A stretch of 64,000 bases of DNA from the NCBI GenBank assembly GCA_963556495.2, contig OY747721.1, positions 12,530,649-12,594,648 of the forward strand, written 5' to 3'. Within the stretch, counting starts at the first letter, position 1. Each line of letters starts with the position of its first letter. Source of the stretch: Valencia hispanica (lineage: Eukaryota > Chordata > Actinopteri > Cyprinodontiformes > Valenciidae). This document shows positions 51,352-64,000 of this stretch, one piece after another. A program made the translations under genes and the position numbers. Below the pieces are notes generated by a model. That model made no database searches. It was not told the origin of the DNA and saw only the letters and a list, made by a program, of their open reading frames with translations.

Positions 51352-54300
51352 ATGCCCTCCACATGTATTGGCACCCCTGCATTACCCAGCAATTAACAGA
51401 TTTGTCATCCTTTTCTTATATTCCCTTCTTGATGTTTTATTCAACAGCCAGAAAAGAGATAATGCTTTTATTGAAACAACAAAGAATGTTGCATGCGGAG
51501 CATGATGCTTTTCACCCTGTGTTCTTGATAGCAGTTGTTAAACGTCATGCTTTTTATTTTTGAACACTGTTTTTCACCTTGGCCAGAAGAGAGGGAGAAA
51601 AAGAGAGAGAGCTTTTGCACCTTGTCTGAAAGAAGGTGTCAAGCGAGTGAACAGTTGTGTGACGTCTCAGCGAAGTGTGTGAACTCTACTGACTCATGCT
51701 GAGGTGCAGAGTGTGTACCTCCTGTATTCACAGCTAGAAAAATAGTCGCCAGCTGAATATTAGTCAGTAAATAGATAAAATAGAAGAGGTGCAGGAACAC
51801 AACATCCCTTACAGAGAGGATAATAGAAGACGTATCATTTTCTTTTAGAGTCCATGCATGCACCCCAGATTAAAGGAGTTCATTCTGCAACACAGGATTC
51901 CATTGTTAATAGTATTTAAATTCTGTTATATATAAGTACCATTTAATTCTTGAGCCAAAATTAATGTTTTGAAATTTCTTGTTTAAATGCAAGAGTTCAG
52001 TTTTGCACAAACCATCAAGAATGTGAGACGTGAAAAAAGTGACCCAGTCAGATGAGTCATTCTTTAACATACTCTCATCAAGTAGCTTGAATTGTTTTTA
52101 GTCATACAGTGAAGACATCCTCTGCTGAGATGTTAGAGGTGCTTTTGCTGCTCCATTAGAGAGAAGAATGACGTAAAATTACATCCCAAAGCTGAGTGGG
52201 GTCGAGGTCACTTTCAGAATAATAAAGTTCAAAGTAAAAAAGGAATCACTGATTTAATAGGTCAGATCTCAACTTCAGCTCTAATTATGCAGCAGTCTGT
52301 TTATTCTCAGCTCTCCTGTTTAACAGTTTGTCACGTTTTTTTCAGTCTCATCTTCCCCACTCAGTTTTTCTTACCTCATTTCTACTTTCTTCATCCCCAA
52401 TCCTATCTTTTGTTTCTTATCCTACCTCCTCCATCCTTTATTCCTACTTTGAGCATCCATTCCATATCCTCCCTCTTCTATCCTTCAACCCTACCTTCTT
52501 TATCATCACCCTTTCTTCCATACCCCTTTAATCTCTTGTCCTACATCCTTACCTCCTTCATCCCTCTTTAATCAATCATCTCCAACTAGCTCATCCCTGA
52601 TCTTCACCCCTTACCTATTTCATTCCTCCTCCATCATCCTGCATCCTTACTTGCTTCATCCCTACCTTCTTTGTCTCACATCCTTACCCTCTTATCAGTG
52701 TATCTTGCCTTGGGCACTGTGTCGTCTCTCCTAAAACAGCTCCCTATTCTGAGTCTCTTTCTCAGAACCTTCAAGCATTGAGTCTCCCCAAATGATTGCA
52801 TCAAAATTAATCAACAATTCTGTTTCGTAATTTGAATATACAAATTATGTAAATAAACAAATAAAGGAACGTAATGCAAATATACGAGTAATATATTACT
52901 TAATTGATCCGTGCTGAGTTTTTTGGTGAATTATTAGTTTAACTAAACATTTCTAAATCTATAGACAAAGTTCATAGTGTCTACACTGAGTTTTTCTATG
53001 TTCTGCTATTCTTCTACAAAATTAGCCAATATTACAGAATGTAAAATCTCAATTAAATTATCAGCAACCATCTAAAAGAAACAACTACATAAAGGCTAAA
53101 ACATTTGTGCACAAATATCATGAAAAATTAATATGTATTTCACGAGGGTTATATAAGAAAAAAAGAGTTAGTGTAGAAGAATCAGAACGGCAAATGGTTT
53201 GGTCCTGCCCTGATTTACAGCCTGTCTCCAAACAGACACACAATGACCATGACGTCTCTAAGCTGTAAAAACCTTGGAACCAAACCAAATATTACTCATC
53301 AATTTAAAAACTGACTGACAGATGGACGTTTCCTTCTGCAACGATGGCACATCACTTCACACCAAAGCCTGCTCCAATCTCATCCATCACAACCCTCTTC
53401 ATCCCTCTCATTAGGGTCGTTTTCCTGCACGGTATTTGTAGCATGCACGTCCAAATCGTTCACATGATCTGAGAGGGGTTTAAAGCAAGTGCTTGGTAGC
53501 TGCACGCTCCACGTGCCCACGAGTATTCCAAACTCCTGTATATTTACAGATGTTAGCATCTGCTGCAAGTGCCCTGGTTTGACAGTTTAATTTTAGAGGA
53601 GTAGCCAGATGGTGGACAAGAGGATTACTATGCTAAGCCTTTGTCATCTGCTGCTTCACACTGACTTGTTTATGGGGAAACGGGCTACAGGGTGGACCCC
53701 TGATGGTCGATCAGTCTGGCACAAACCAGTGAGAAGCGCGGATAACAAATGTTAAAACAAGCAAGTATTTATCTGTCAGATTAAGCAGCGGGGGTTAAAG
53801 AAGGAAACCACAGGAGATCAGAGATTTACTGTTTGGAAACTTGTAGTTCACAGGTTGTTGAATGTTATCAGAGTCCATTAGGAGGTTTCAGACTTAAAAA
53901 AATGTACTACAACACTTTTAGGTAAGATAGCCGCTAATTGTGAATGCATCTGTTTCCAAACAGTGATGTTCAGTTGTGTTTATGTATAAAGAATCAAACC
54001 TTTTTAGACTGAAGATTAGTAGTCAACCTGTGTATTCATGGGTCCATTTTAATTGATTTTTAATATGTCCTTTACAATAATGAATTTTTAGAATGTAACC
54101 AATATGCATTCTTTTTGATTTTGACCAATTTTCTGAGTAGAAATGTTGTAATTTTAGCAGTTACAAGACTAATGAATCTGTAAAATTTAAACCAGTTTCA
54201 AAATTTACTTACTCAAGTTAAAATGTAACTTGTTTCCTCTGGTTTTACTACCTATGTCAAGAAAAAACTAAGGAATTGCTTTGCGGTTGTGGTATTACTA

Positions 54301-55140
54301 AAACAGTAGTAATATAAGTGTGATATGCTAATCTTTTTCGCTGACAACCACAGCTAAGTTGTGAAATGACTAGCTCAGAGTTCAGAAGCTTAGCTTGCTT
54401 GCGACTTTTGATTTAGCATTAGCTCTATTGCTAAACTAGTTCAGTATTAAAATATGAATGACATACTGTTAAACTTTAAATCTAGATTGGTGTAACTTTT
54501 TCTGACAGTTGTGGAGTCGTTCATTACCAACTATAACACTTTCCTCAGGATTAAAAAGCTCAAGTTGGTAGAAATTCTGACATCAGCATTAGCTGTTTAA
54601 GCGATATGAACCTAAATTCTTGCTTTTCAACATCATAACAACATTTTCCATAGCATAATTTTTTTTTTATGTAATGACTTATGCCAATAAAGATAAATAA
54701 ATAATAAAGATACATAAAAATATAATACATAAATAGGCCAGTTTCCAAGAAATGTTTAAGAGTTCGCTGAGATTTGTATAGTGGATAGCAGTTGTCACAC
54801 TGATTCACTAAAAGAAATGTACTTTGCAGCACACTTTCCTTAATTATGATTGTAGGAGAATTATTTGTTGTACTAAGTTTTTATACTTTTCATTAGCTTA
54901 AATAGATAAAATTATATATCTTAAGGGACATAATTATTCTACAACTATTTAGTTAGATCACTAAGTGGAATCTGCTAGAATTAGGTGAAGTAACAGTGGT
55001 CATGTGACCTACATATAAGGTTTTATATTGATGAAATATGTAAAAATGGGTTTTGTGAAAAGCTCAAGTGTACGTTGAAAATTACTTCAAAAGAATTGAC
55101 AAAGAATCAAACAGAAACAACCTGCAGATCAGCTATTTTC
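51352..55140. other. Gene-free intergenic region between cdhr1 and ghitm
   Basis: Only short ORFs without recognisable products. One pyrimidine-rich tract (52320-52730) stands out. In mammals a small secreted-peptide gene (GPR15LG/C10orf99) lies in this interval; nothing like it was recognised here. Confidence 0.5.
52320..52730. repeat. Pyrimidine-rich tract
   Basis: About 400 bases dominated by C and T on the plus strand, with loosely repeated TCATCC, CTACCTTC and CTTCATCC words, suggesting an old degenerate minisatellite or microsatellite. ORFs inside it (rich in S, F, L, P) reflect composition only. Confidence 0.75.
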
Positions 55141-55550
55141 AAACTGTTTATTAATTGGTGTTGAAATAGCTTTATGTGTTTATAAACATATGAACTAATG
55201 TCCCATATTTACTATGAAACTGAAGTGAAATAACAGTGAATGTTTAATCTGAAACCAAGAGCACTGAAATCATTGTTCTGCTAATAATCTTGATTTACCT
55301 GAAGTATTTCTGCTAAAGTACGTGTGAAGTTTGTCAGCAAAAATAAATAGAAAACAAAGTATAATACAAAAACGGCTTGTCGATCTTACAGAGATTTAAC
55401 AGATGTCTTCACTCCCAGAATAAACTTTCAACAATCAAGAAAGACCTCCATCTCAGAGTTTAATCAAAATACATAAATGTGTCTTCTTCTTTTCTATTGC
55501 CAACAGGCAGCTCAGAGGACCATCCCCGTGTTCAGAATTCTTCAAAAGCC

Positions 55551-55556
55551 TTTATT
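55551..55556 (-). terminator. Candidate polyadenylation signal of ghitm
   Basis: AATAAA on the minus strand about 105 bases after the ghitm stop codon. A second one at 55152-55147 would give a 0.5-kb 3' UTR. Confidence 0.45.
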
Positions 55557-55657
55557 ATCATCTACCAGTCACGTTTGACTTGTATTTAAAGAATAACACT
55601 TGTATGCTGAATGAACTTTGTTTAGCTCTGAAGTAAAAGGAAAACTCGAGCGGATGT

Positions 55658-58600
55658 TTACTTCCTTTTGCCACCACTGCCGCCAGCCAGGATCATCACC
55701 AGCCTCATGAAAATGTTCAGCGTGTCCATGTAAATCCCCATACACCTGTTGGGTTAATCCACACATCAGATCCGCACTTAACACATCACTAACTGTACTT
55801 TGCTGAAAAATACCAGAAGTTACTTACGCATTTATGGGGTCGTATTTCTGTGCGGCATACAGTGGGTGTGTCTCCGCCCTCTTAACAACCTTTTGTGTGT
55901 CATAGAGGAGGAACATGCTGAAGAGAACAAGGCCTCCATAAACGGCAACAGAATACAGGCCTGCTCCAAATGCTGAGGTCGGCGGCAGAAACATTGACCC
56001 TGAAGACAAAAACCCCCAAACAATTCATTATGTTGAGTGTTGCTCTGCTTTGAAAGTGTTAATTAAAACCTTTCAAGTTTAATTTAATCTGTTTCCATGG
56101 CAACTATTCGTTAGCACCTCCTTATGTGGCCTTTATGAAAGAATGTTTCCAGTCAGAAGTCATGGCATAGTAAAACAGTGGAACAAGATGCTTTTCTCAA
56201 AACTTAACTATCTGGCACATACAACATGCTATGTGTGGTGGAAAACTAACACTTAACATAGCGCTAGAAACACCATCTCCATGGTGACAGATGGTAGAGG
56301 CAGCATAAAGCAGCAGGATGTCTTTCATCAATAGGGAGTGGAAAGCTGGACATATCTTCTGGACCATACATGTTTTGTGAAAGGGGGTAAGGAATCAAGA
56401 ATGGGGTGGGGGTTCATTTTCCAGTAGGACAATGACCCTAAACATCAAGCTAGAGCTACAATCGCTCAGATCAGCGGTGCCCAGCTTCAGTCCTCAAGAG
56501 TATGGTATTAATAAATAATATGATATTATTTTGGTCTATCACATAAAATATCAGTAAAATACCTTGAAGTTTGTGGCTGTAAAGTGAGACAATGTGAAAA
56601 GGTTCAATGGCTATAAAATACTTTTGGCACTATATGTGCAGGATACCTACCTAAAGAACTATGCTAATCTGTGTTCATTAAATAAAAGCATAACAGGTTG
56701 TGCTCACACTGAATTTGACCGAATTGTCTGTTACTGTTCTGAACAGATGGGTTCAACAGACTATTGGGCCAATTTGATTTGATTTGATACTTCTGTGAAG
56801 ATGCAGATACAAGGACTGAATTTAGATAACTTATTTTGTTAAATGAAACCAAGTGGAGAAATAGGCAGTCTAGTAACACAGCCGATGTGGCATAGCACAG
56901 CTGCTACTCATATTTTTATTTATATTCTCTGAACTTACAATGTGGAAAGATGCATATTTTACATTGATAATTGACTGCTGGATTTTACTTCACGGTAATT
57001 AAAAAAAGATGTAAAAAGCCTTTGATTTTAGATGGTTCAGTAATAATTTCAAGTAACTTATAGTTACTATATTACTATATATTATAAGTGTAAAGTACAT
57101 TTGAACTTTATGGAAGTACTGAAAGTCGGGAGTTTTCTGACTATTTCTCAAACAGAAGGATAACTTTATGCAGATTTGCTTTTGCCAGCTCCTAATTCTT
57201 AGTTTTAGAACAATGTTGTGGAATTTCCAGCAAATGCAGCTAATAAATTACTAAGACACCTGCAGAATCGAAACTTGCACATTGCTAAAAACACTAGTGT
57301 TACTTCTTATTTCTTACACTGTTGCAATAAAATAGATTTAATATGAACAAAAACTTGGGGGGGGGGGGAATGCTCACAATCTGAATCAGTGCATCAGTTT
57401 GTCTTCTGCACAATTTATAACCTTCAGCCTAGACTTGCACGCAATTGCCATTTTACTGTTATGTGAGAAAGACATTTTAACTACTAACCAAGAGAGGAGG
57501 CGAATACCACTCCAAAGCCAACAGCCAGAGGCCCTCCCATGTTGAGGAACTTCTCACTAGGGGCGCACATGGCCACAGTGGACAGACCTCCCACGATGCC
57601 TGCTGTGTACCAGGCAGCCCTCATCATAAGAGGTCCTCCCAGCAGAGTTAGTGGAGCAATGACGGCACCCATCACACCTTTTCAACAAATGAAGAAAAGA
57701 AAGGAACCAAATTAAAATCACAACAGTATGAACATTACTGGTTTTCTGAAAAGCAATTACATAAACTTATAGATTTTATATACAAGTTATTATTTTTCAA
57801 AATAGTGATGAAATTGAGGGCTGCACAGTGGTGCAGCTGGTAGCACAGTTGCCTTGCAGCAAGAAGGTCCTGGGTTTGAATCCCAGCCTGGTGTCTTTCT
57901 GCATGGAGTTTGCATGTTCTCCCTGACCATGCGTGGGTTCCCGCCGGGTACTCCGGCTTCCTCCCACAGTCCAAAAACATGACTGTCAGGTTAATTGGTC
58001 TTTCCAAATTGAGTGTGTGTGTGGCTGAATGGTAGTTTTTCCTGTCTGTCTCTGTGTTGCCCTTTGGATGGACTGCCTAGGGTGAACCCTGCCCGATAAA
58101 TTACTAGGGATAGGCACCAGCCCCCCCACAACTATGCGTGATGAGCGGTATAGATAATGCAGTTATTTATTAACAATAAAATGTTTGTACTTTTACACAA
58201 AGTGGTCAGATTGTTAGAATCTTATACCAGCCTATACCTAAAGTAACTTAACTGGAACTAAAAATCATCTGCATTTTATATTTTTAATCTGTCCTTTACT
58301 GCCCTCTAGCGCTCATTTAATGCAACTACATGCCAAAAATTACAATGCGAAGGACAATGGCCAAAAGTTTTGAGAAAGCTCACTGTTAAAAAAAATGAAA
58401 TTTTTTTTTAATTATTATGCCAATTTGTATTGATTATAGTTTGCTAGGAAGAAGAATAAAATTAAACAGAAATAACTGCAAAGTTATTGTTAGTAAATAA
58501 AAATCAGCCACAAAAATCTTATGTCACAATCATTTCAAAGCCAGGCTAAAATAACTCTTCCTGAGTGAATTTGAAAATCAGAATAGGTGCTTTAAAGGAA

Positions 58601-60720
58601 GGAACCAAGTGTTTTCATCATTACTTTGCATGATAACGTAATGAAAGGGAGCGATATATCTTCTCATAAGATTGTACTCACATCAGCCACATTTTAGATA
58701 ATCAAGCACTTAAGGAAGAGGTTCTCAGTTCCTGTAAAGAAAGCTTCAGGACACCTAAGAAAGTCAAGCAAGTGCAAGTACGGTTGTCTGAGGACGGTTC
58801 AACTGGCCAGTGCAGAGCTTGCTCAAAAATGGCAGCAGGCAGGTGTGTGCACTTTTGCACACAGTAATGTGAAGACATTTGGGGTCACGAAAGGCAGTGA
58901 AGAAACTTCTTCTCTCCAAATCAAACATTAAGGACAAACTGAAATTCTGCAGGAGGGACTCGGATTGGACTGCACAGGACAAAGGTAAATGTATTCTCTT
59001 ACATGACTCTCCCCTTCAGGATCCTTAGGACGAATGGAAAAATGACTGTCCAGAGATAAAAAGGTAAACGCTACCCTGAGCCATGTGGCCCTCCTGATTG
59101 AATTTATGTGTGGGGTTCCTCTCGCTAAAAGATGGCTCACTCATATTTGTTCCTAAAACCTCTACCATGAACAAAAGAAGGGATCAAAATTTTCTCCAAC
59201 GGGAGTTTTTCCTCACAATCACTGAACATACTGACAATGAACAATGTCTTTTCCAGAAAAAACCGAGCACAAGGCCAAAAGAATAACTAAGCGACTCATG
59301 GACAAAAAACATGGAAATTTGGAGTCGGTGGTCGAGAAACTGTGCACATCTTAACCCCAGTGAGAATCTACTGAGGTTTTGCTTAATCCTGCAGTATTTC
59401 TCAATAAACGGCTTTCAAACATTGTTTACGTTTATCCATCAACTTCTGTACACCACAGAAACATTTGACAAAAAGCTCTAACAAAACCAAAGCAAAAAAG
59501 TTTGTGAAACAAACTTGTCGTAATTCCTAAAACTTTTGGTCACAACTTTAAAGTGTAACTCACCCCCAAATCAACTTCTTTTTGCTGATAAACTGTATAA
59601 ATGAGTGTCTAATAGTGCTATCTGCATGTATGGTCATTATTTTTTGCATTTCAGTACATTTTAGTAGAAATATTCATTTTCTACCCATAACTGTTACTGG
59701 AGAGTCCTCTTCAGGTTAAAACTTTACACTGCACTTGAATTTGAATCAGGCATTGCTACTGGCTCAGCCGCTATGGCTGGCGTCACCAGTTATAACTGAC
59801 GTCAGCCTTCCTGCCGCTGTAGAGTATAAAAGAAGCCCAGTCTTGGCCACGCCTCCGTAGCGAGTTGGAGTTGGATTAGCAAGGAAGTGTTGAAGACGAC
59901 CCCCCCCCTTTGCCAATGTCCTTCGGTCCTCCTTTTGCCGCATTTTTCAAACCGTAAACGTAGAGGATAACTCTGGAAGGGGGGTGAGTTGCTCTTTAAG
60001 AAAACAACATGCTTTGTCTGCAAGACAACATGTAGCAAACCTGCATGGAGCATCCAAGCAAGATGTTTGGGCACCGGGCTGTGCTCATACGAAATGGACC
60101 GAACCAGCATCCCTGCTCCAATCATTGCCGCAAAAGTTGCTCCAATTGCCTGGAAAATAAAGAACAGGTAATACATTCAACTAGAAACAACAACTGACTC
60201 CCAATCTAATAAAAAAAGAATCCAAAACAGGATTAAAGCCTAAAATTGAGCTCAGCTACAAAACTCACCAGCCAAGACCCCCTCATCATCAGTCCCATGA
60301 GGGCTGGGGTCCTGCTAACGGCTACAGCAGACAGAGCCGTCAGTCCAATGCTGCCTGCAAAGTACATGTAGGTGGAGTGGATTCTGTCCTTCACGTACTG
60401 AGGCCAGATCCTGAACGAAGGGAGAAATGAGCCTTACATGACATTGTGAAGAATTTGAAATGTGTGATGTAAAAAAAAAACAACATAACCATAAACATCC
60501 TAGTCACTTACATTGCTTTCTCAATGGCGCCGACTTCATTCGACATGCCAAGACCATAATAGCAAAGAGCTCCAAGGCCCACCACTGCACCTCCGGCAAG
60601 AATAATTCTTCCCATGCCATCAACTAGCGAACAACACAAAAACTATTTCACATATATTTTTCAGTGGCACAATGTCATGTTGTTCAATTAATCAAATAAT
60701 TATTATACACACGCACACAC

Positions 60721-60803
<83 letters not shown>

Positions 60804-62707
60804 TGTAAAGCAATTACTTTTAAGGGCTGTGTCTGTTGCTGGTTCAAAGGCTGCTTCTTTCAGCTGCTCCCTGCTGGTTTTTGCTCGGCGAAATCCAAAT
60901 CTGGCCTTTGTGGCATAACCCTTTTGATAGAAAAAGGAAATTGGACAAAAAACTGTAAATGCTGTTTTATAGCTGAAATTTAACTGTCTTGTTTTATGTG
61001 TGCAGATCAAATCTGTTAACCCGATCTTAACCTATACAAGCAACGGTGTCCCAATCCATAAACTGTTCTCAAAATTAACACATTGACTGTCAAGAGTAGG
61101 TCAAAGAACATCCCCACCCAAAGATTTAATCACTTAAGCCTAACATACTTACTGTAAGTATAAAGGTAGTAAAGCTTATGTCTGAAAGTTCATAATCGCT
61201 TCAAATCATTTAAAAATATTAAAATAGCACACGATAATGATGACAAACTGACAATGCCTATTATGCTAAACTCTGGTGAGTAGTTATAGATCTTGTAATA
61301 GTTTGAAGCGAGATCTGTTTTCCTAACATATTTCTGGTAAAACTACTATAAAACTAAGATTTGAAAAGGTTTCAACAGAGAAGGGAGGAATTGTGAAGGC
61401 TGACTGATACAAAAATCTGCTGAGCAGATTTTGTTTAACATCTTTTTCATCTGATAATTTGAGGCGTTAATCGGTCTGATTATTACCTTCTTCCACTCAA
61501 GGAGTTTTGATGAGACAGTTTTTAAAATCCAACGTACTGAACTTGAATCAAATAAAGGCTATTTTACTTAAGAAATAGTAGCAGAGATATTCTGTCATTT
61601 AGTCTTCTGCTGAATTAAAGCATTCCAATAGCGTAATGCTGCCACCACCATGTCACAAAGAGAAGAAGGTGTGTTCAGGGTTATGTGCAGAGTTGGTTTT
61701 CCTAAATGCATAGCATTTTTGAATTAGAACAAAAACTTCAATTTAATCAGACTAACATTGTTCATATGTTTGTTGTGTTGCCTACATGGCCAGTGACAAA
61801 CTGGGGTTGTTTTTGCCTTCTTTTAACAATGGTGCTGTCAACAGATTATCCCAACTGAGCTCTGGATCTCTGCAGCTCCTCCAGAACCAAGGGCCTCTTA
61901 GCTGTTTCTATAATTACTGCTCTCCTGGGCTGGTCTGTCAGTTTAGATGGAAGGCCATGTCTTGGTAGGTTTGAAGTGCCATACCAATATCAGATGGTGG
62001 ACTGAACAGTGCTCGATGAGATGTTCAATGAGTGGAACATTGCTCAATCACCCAATTATGATGGTGATCACTAACAAATCTCTGAGGCTCTCACAGGACA
62101 CCAAAATGCATGCTGAAATTAGAAATACATCTTTTAGATAAAAACAAACTTTGAAAACTGTGCGCTGGTTTTCCTTTCACTTCACAAATACGTGACTCCT
62201 CACATCACACCAAATCTCAATAAAACTAAACGTTATAGGTGTAAGAAAACAAAAATGTGAAAAACATTAATGGGGTATAAATAATTTTGTAACATGGCAT
62301 TATTTAGGAGGAAGAGGAGCAACAAAGAAACATAGGAGGAGTTCTCAAGTGTTTGGTGTAGTAAAACTAAATGGGCAGAAGACAAGCTATAAAAAGGATA
62401 GACCAACTCAAACATACCCCTGTAAGATGCAAAAACACCAAAAGATCACAATGTCAGTTGTTAACAGCATTGTGCCAGCCTTTCCTTCAAATAGATAACA
62501 TTTAGCAAACAACCTATATAGAGGAACATTAGAGAGATATGTTTACCAACCAAGAGATTAGAACCTTTACAGTACCTGCTGAGGCCTGAGCAGGGGTGGG
62601 CAGGCCTTCAGGGTGGGCGCTCTCAGGGCTGAGGAACCCTGTGACAGCACAGGACGAAGCCCGACCAACGGGAGACTCCTCAGGCATGTCAGCCTCGCCA
62701 CCAACAT
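55658..62707 (-). CDS. ghitm: Growth hormone-inducible transmembrane protein (TMBIM5/MICS1)
   Basis: Eight coding exons on the minus strand, 62576-62707, 60818-60920, 60512-60623, 60269-60410, 60041-60149, 57489-57677, 55828-55999 and 55658-55745, join in frame to 348 residues (human about 345). The N-terminus (MLVARLTCLRSLP, arginine-rich, no acids) is a mitochondrial targeting sequence. Next come a LKEAAFEP block, then seven or eight membrane segments with the family blocks AGSIGLTALS, AAMIGAGMLVRSI, GGPLMMRAAWYTAGIVGG, CAPSEKFLNMG and LLYDTQKVVKRAE, and a basic end GGKRK. The protein belongs to the Bax inhibitor-1/TMBIM family, resides in the inner mitochondrial membrane and is implicated in cristae structure and calcium/proton exchange. 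The start at 62707 is the first ATG of the exon and matches the family N-terminus. Introns 3-6 are free of long repeats near the splice sites. Confidence 0.95.
56225..56640 (+). mobile_element. Tc1-like remnant in a ghitm intron
   Basis: TGTGGTGGAAAACTAACACT near 56234, TTTTCCAGTAGGACAATGACCC near 56417 (the QQDNDPKH block, decayed) and a TIR-like GAAGTTTGTGGCTGTAAAGTG at 56566-56586 lie in transposase order on the plus strand. Large parts are deleted. Confidence 0.7.
57812..58165 (+). mobile_element. Nearly full-length tRNA-derived SINE
   Basis: Starts GGGCTGCACAGTGGTGCAGC, has a B-box-like GGGTTTGAATCCC, then GGAGTTTGCATGTTCTCCC, CGGGTACTCCGGCTTCCTCC and a 3' part with AGGGTGAACCCTGCC and GATGAGCGGTATAGATAA. 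All segments occur in the family order. Located in a ghitm intron, opposite to the gene. Confidence 0.85.
58355..59547 (+). mobile_element. Decayed Tc1-like transposon
   Basis: Ends CAATGGCCAAAAGTTTTGAG at 58355 and, inverted, AAAACTTTTGGTCACAA near 59545. The interior follows the transposase order on the plus strand, with decayed GGACTCGGATTGG...AAAGGTAAATG, ATGTGTGGGGTTCCTCTCG and GAACAATGTCTTTTCCAG blocks, and no open frame. Located in a ghitm intron (57678-60040). Confidence 0.75.
60700..60800. repeat. (CA)/(TA)n microsatellite
   Basis: A short CA-rich lead is followed by about 36 TA units, ending only 18 bases before the donor side of ghitm exon 3 (60818). Length changes here could affect splicing, but the donor itself is intact. 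Confidence 0.95.
61605..62305 (-). mobile_element. Tc1-like remnant
   Basis: TAATGCTGCCACCACCATG (61635), GTTATGTGCAGAGTTGGTTTTCC (61680-61702), TGTTGTGTTGCCTACATGGCC and CTGGATCTCTGCAGCTCC follow the reversed transposase of the 41498-43083 family. A TIR-like end is near 62295. Located in a ghitm intron. Confidence 0.7.
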
Positions 62708-63697
62708 GTTGAAAATGTTTTTCTAGCCTGTAATGACCTAAAAAAAAAAACACAGAAATGTACTAAGGTTTAATACATTAATTCATTTAACAATTTTAAC
62801 CAGGTTTATATTATCTATTTGATTGCATTTGCCTTCACTTTACATTTTATTACAAATAATTCGCTGAAATTCTGTGTTTGCTATTTGTGCCTTGCAGTTT
62901 TAGAATAACATAGTTTCTATATATAAGATGTTTTCCTTATAATCAAATATAATAAACAAATAAGTTTTATACGTTTCTATGTCTGCTCATCTAATCTTTG
63001 AACAGCACTTAATGTTATAGCTATCTAGATGAAAAGTGCTCTACAAATAACCATGCACTATTATGACATTATGTTTGTGTGTCAATCCCTACCAATGGTA
63101 TGTTTGTAGTAGTGTTTAAGAAAACTCTCCTTTAAAATACAACTCACAAAAAACAGAAAAACATTTTTAAAGTAGTGTAATAGTTTATTAGCAACGTTTT
63201 CAAAACGTTTTGTTACAAGTTCTAAATATCAAGAAATTATAAGTTGTTTTGCGATTAGAAATTGATGACTAAATCAGTATTTACAAGCTCCGTACATTTT
63301 GCAGGGCCGAAAACGCCTTAAAATCAGTTGATTTGTGCTCTATAGGTACTTGAAAACATAAAATATTAGAATAGCAGGTTACTTAGAACAAATCCAAGGA
63401 AGGGCACAGTTTTCTCGAACCTTAAGTTCACATGGTTACCACAGCAATATACCTAATTGCAAAGATATTGCTCGTTAAATCAAAAAACTAAATAATTCAC
63501 GATGGCAGAGCCAAGTATTTAATTTATAGTTAGCTAGCTAACGTTAAGTAGCTATGTTTAACTGCGTGACGAATGCATGAAATATTTCTGAGATTAATCT
63601 GAATGGCAATGATTAAACTAAATATATCACTTAAAAAACAGCAGAAGATATTTGGATGCAACAAAGACCCTTAGACAGTAAGTAAACGCTTCTTACC

Positions 63698-63830
63698 GAG
63701 AGAAACGTCTGAGGTTCACCTTCCTTGTTTGAGATGCGCAAGTCTCTGACGCAACTATTTTGCAACGAGCTGATAGACCTTGCGGAAGATTCTAGATTCT
63801 GCGTCATCACCGAGCGACGGCATATCTAAG
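63698..63830 (-). other. ghitm: Probable non-coding first exon and promoter of ghitm
   Basis: On the minus strand a donor TCTCG/GTAAGA lies at 63697-63696, and the ghitm start exon has a strong acceptor (T-rich run then AG before 62737), leaving a 30-base leader before the ATG. This implies an upstream untranslated exon ending at 63698. A TGACGC/TGCGTCA-type CRE-like motif near 63800 fits a housekeeping promoter. The upper exon limit is not known. Confidence 0.55.
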
Positions 63831-64000
63831 AATTGTAGTTCCAAATTCTTAAGGGTTCTAAAGTAGGACAATATGTTACGAAACAAGCATGTAAACATAC
63901 CAAAACGCTTTAAAAGTACCCATGTCCCTGAAGACAGTTGTTTTATTAAATGTCACATAATTGAGGCCATATTATCCAGGAACCAAAATCATATTGTTAT

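Noticed and set aside
52287..52571. ORF rich in S, F, L and P as a secreted peptide gene (such as the GPR15LG orthologue)
   Set aside because: Open only because of pyrimidine-rich DNA; no signal peptide-cysteine pattern and no splice context.
53380..53568. 62-codon minus-strand ORF as a small gene
   Set aside because: No homology recognised, no neighbouring exon or promoter features; within chance expectation for this length.
57812..57890. tRNA gene
   Set aside because: A- and B-box-like motifs are present, but the sequence continues into a SINE body and lacks a proper cloverleaf; other copies of the same family occur in the window.

Overview
The window is animal genomic DNA: genes split by GT-AG introns, long repeat-rich introns and intergenic spaces. 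It is almost certainly from a ray-finned (teleost) fish, because it is packed with Tc1-like transposons, tRNA-derived SINEs, L2/Rex1-type LINE fragments and a hAT element of kinds typical of teleosts. I cannot name the species. Four protein-coding genes can be assembled exon by exon: lrit1 (5382-7956, +), lrit2 (9817-12284, +), cdhr1 (18667-47050, -) and ghitm (55658-62707, -). Reading frames stay open across every junction, and the predicted lengths (652, 559, 862 and 348 residues) are close to those of the vertebrate proteins as I recall them. The order matches the human 10q23.1 block (GHITM, CDHR1, LRIT2, LRIT1, then RGR); no RGR exon was found, so it would lie beyond the left edge.

Layout: 1-5.3 kb is repeat debris. 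5.4-12.8 kb holds the tandem LRIT pair in head-to-tail orientation. 12.8-17.6 kb is a convergent intergenic space with an almost complete but dead Tc1-like element. 17.6-47.1 kb is cdhr1, with 17 coding exons plus one alternative terminal exon; its introns hold most of the mobile DNA, including a fold-back element, a TIR element, LINEs, a hAT element with a perfect 8-bp target duplication, a 609-bp GATA microsatellite and a Tc1 element carrying nested LTR insertions. 47.2-55.1 kb is a gene-free space with a Tc1 element interrupted by a LINE tail and a local copy of that junction. 55.1-63.8 kb is ghitm, with a non-coding first exon.

Biology: lrit1, lrit2 and cdhr1 are retinal photoreceptor genes (two leucine-rich-repeat/Ig/FN3 membrane proteins and the photoreceptor cadherin of nascent outer-segment discs). 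ghitm is a ubiquitous inner-mitochondrial-membrane protein of the Bax-inhibitor-1 (TMBIM) family, so the cluster is a conserved neighbourhood rather than one pathway.

The most interesting signal is in cdhr1. Two terminal exons, at 20920-21117 and 18667-19209, both enter in phase 0, both encode the membrane-proximal segment plus a transmembrane helix, and align to each other without gaps over about 58 residues. They appear to be a duplicated exon pair used as alternative 3' ends, giving either a roughly 20-residue or a roughly 135-residue cytoplasmic tail.
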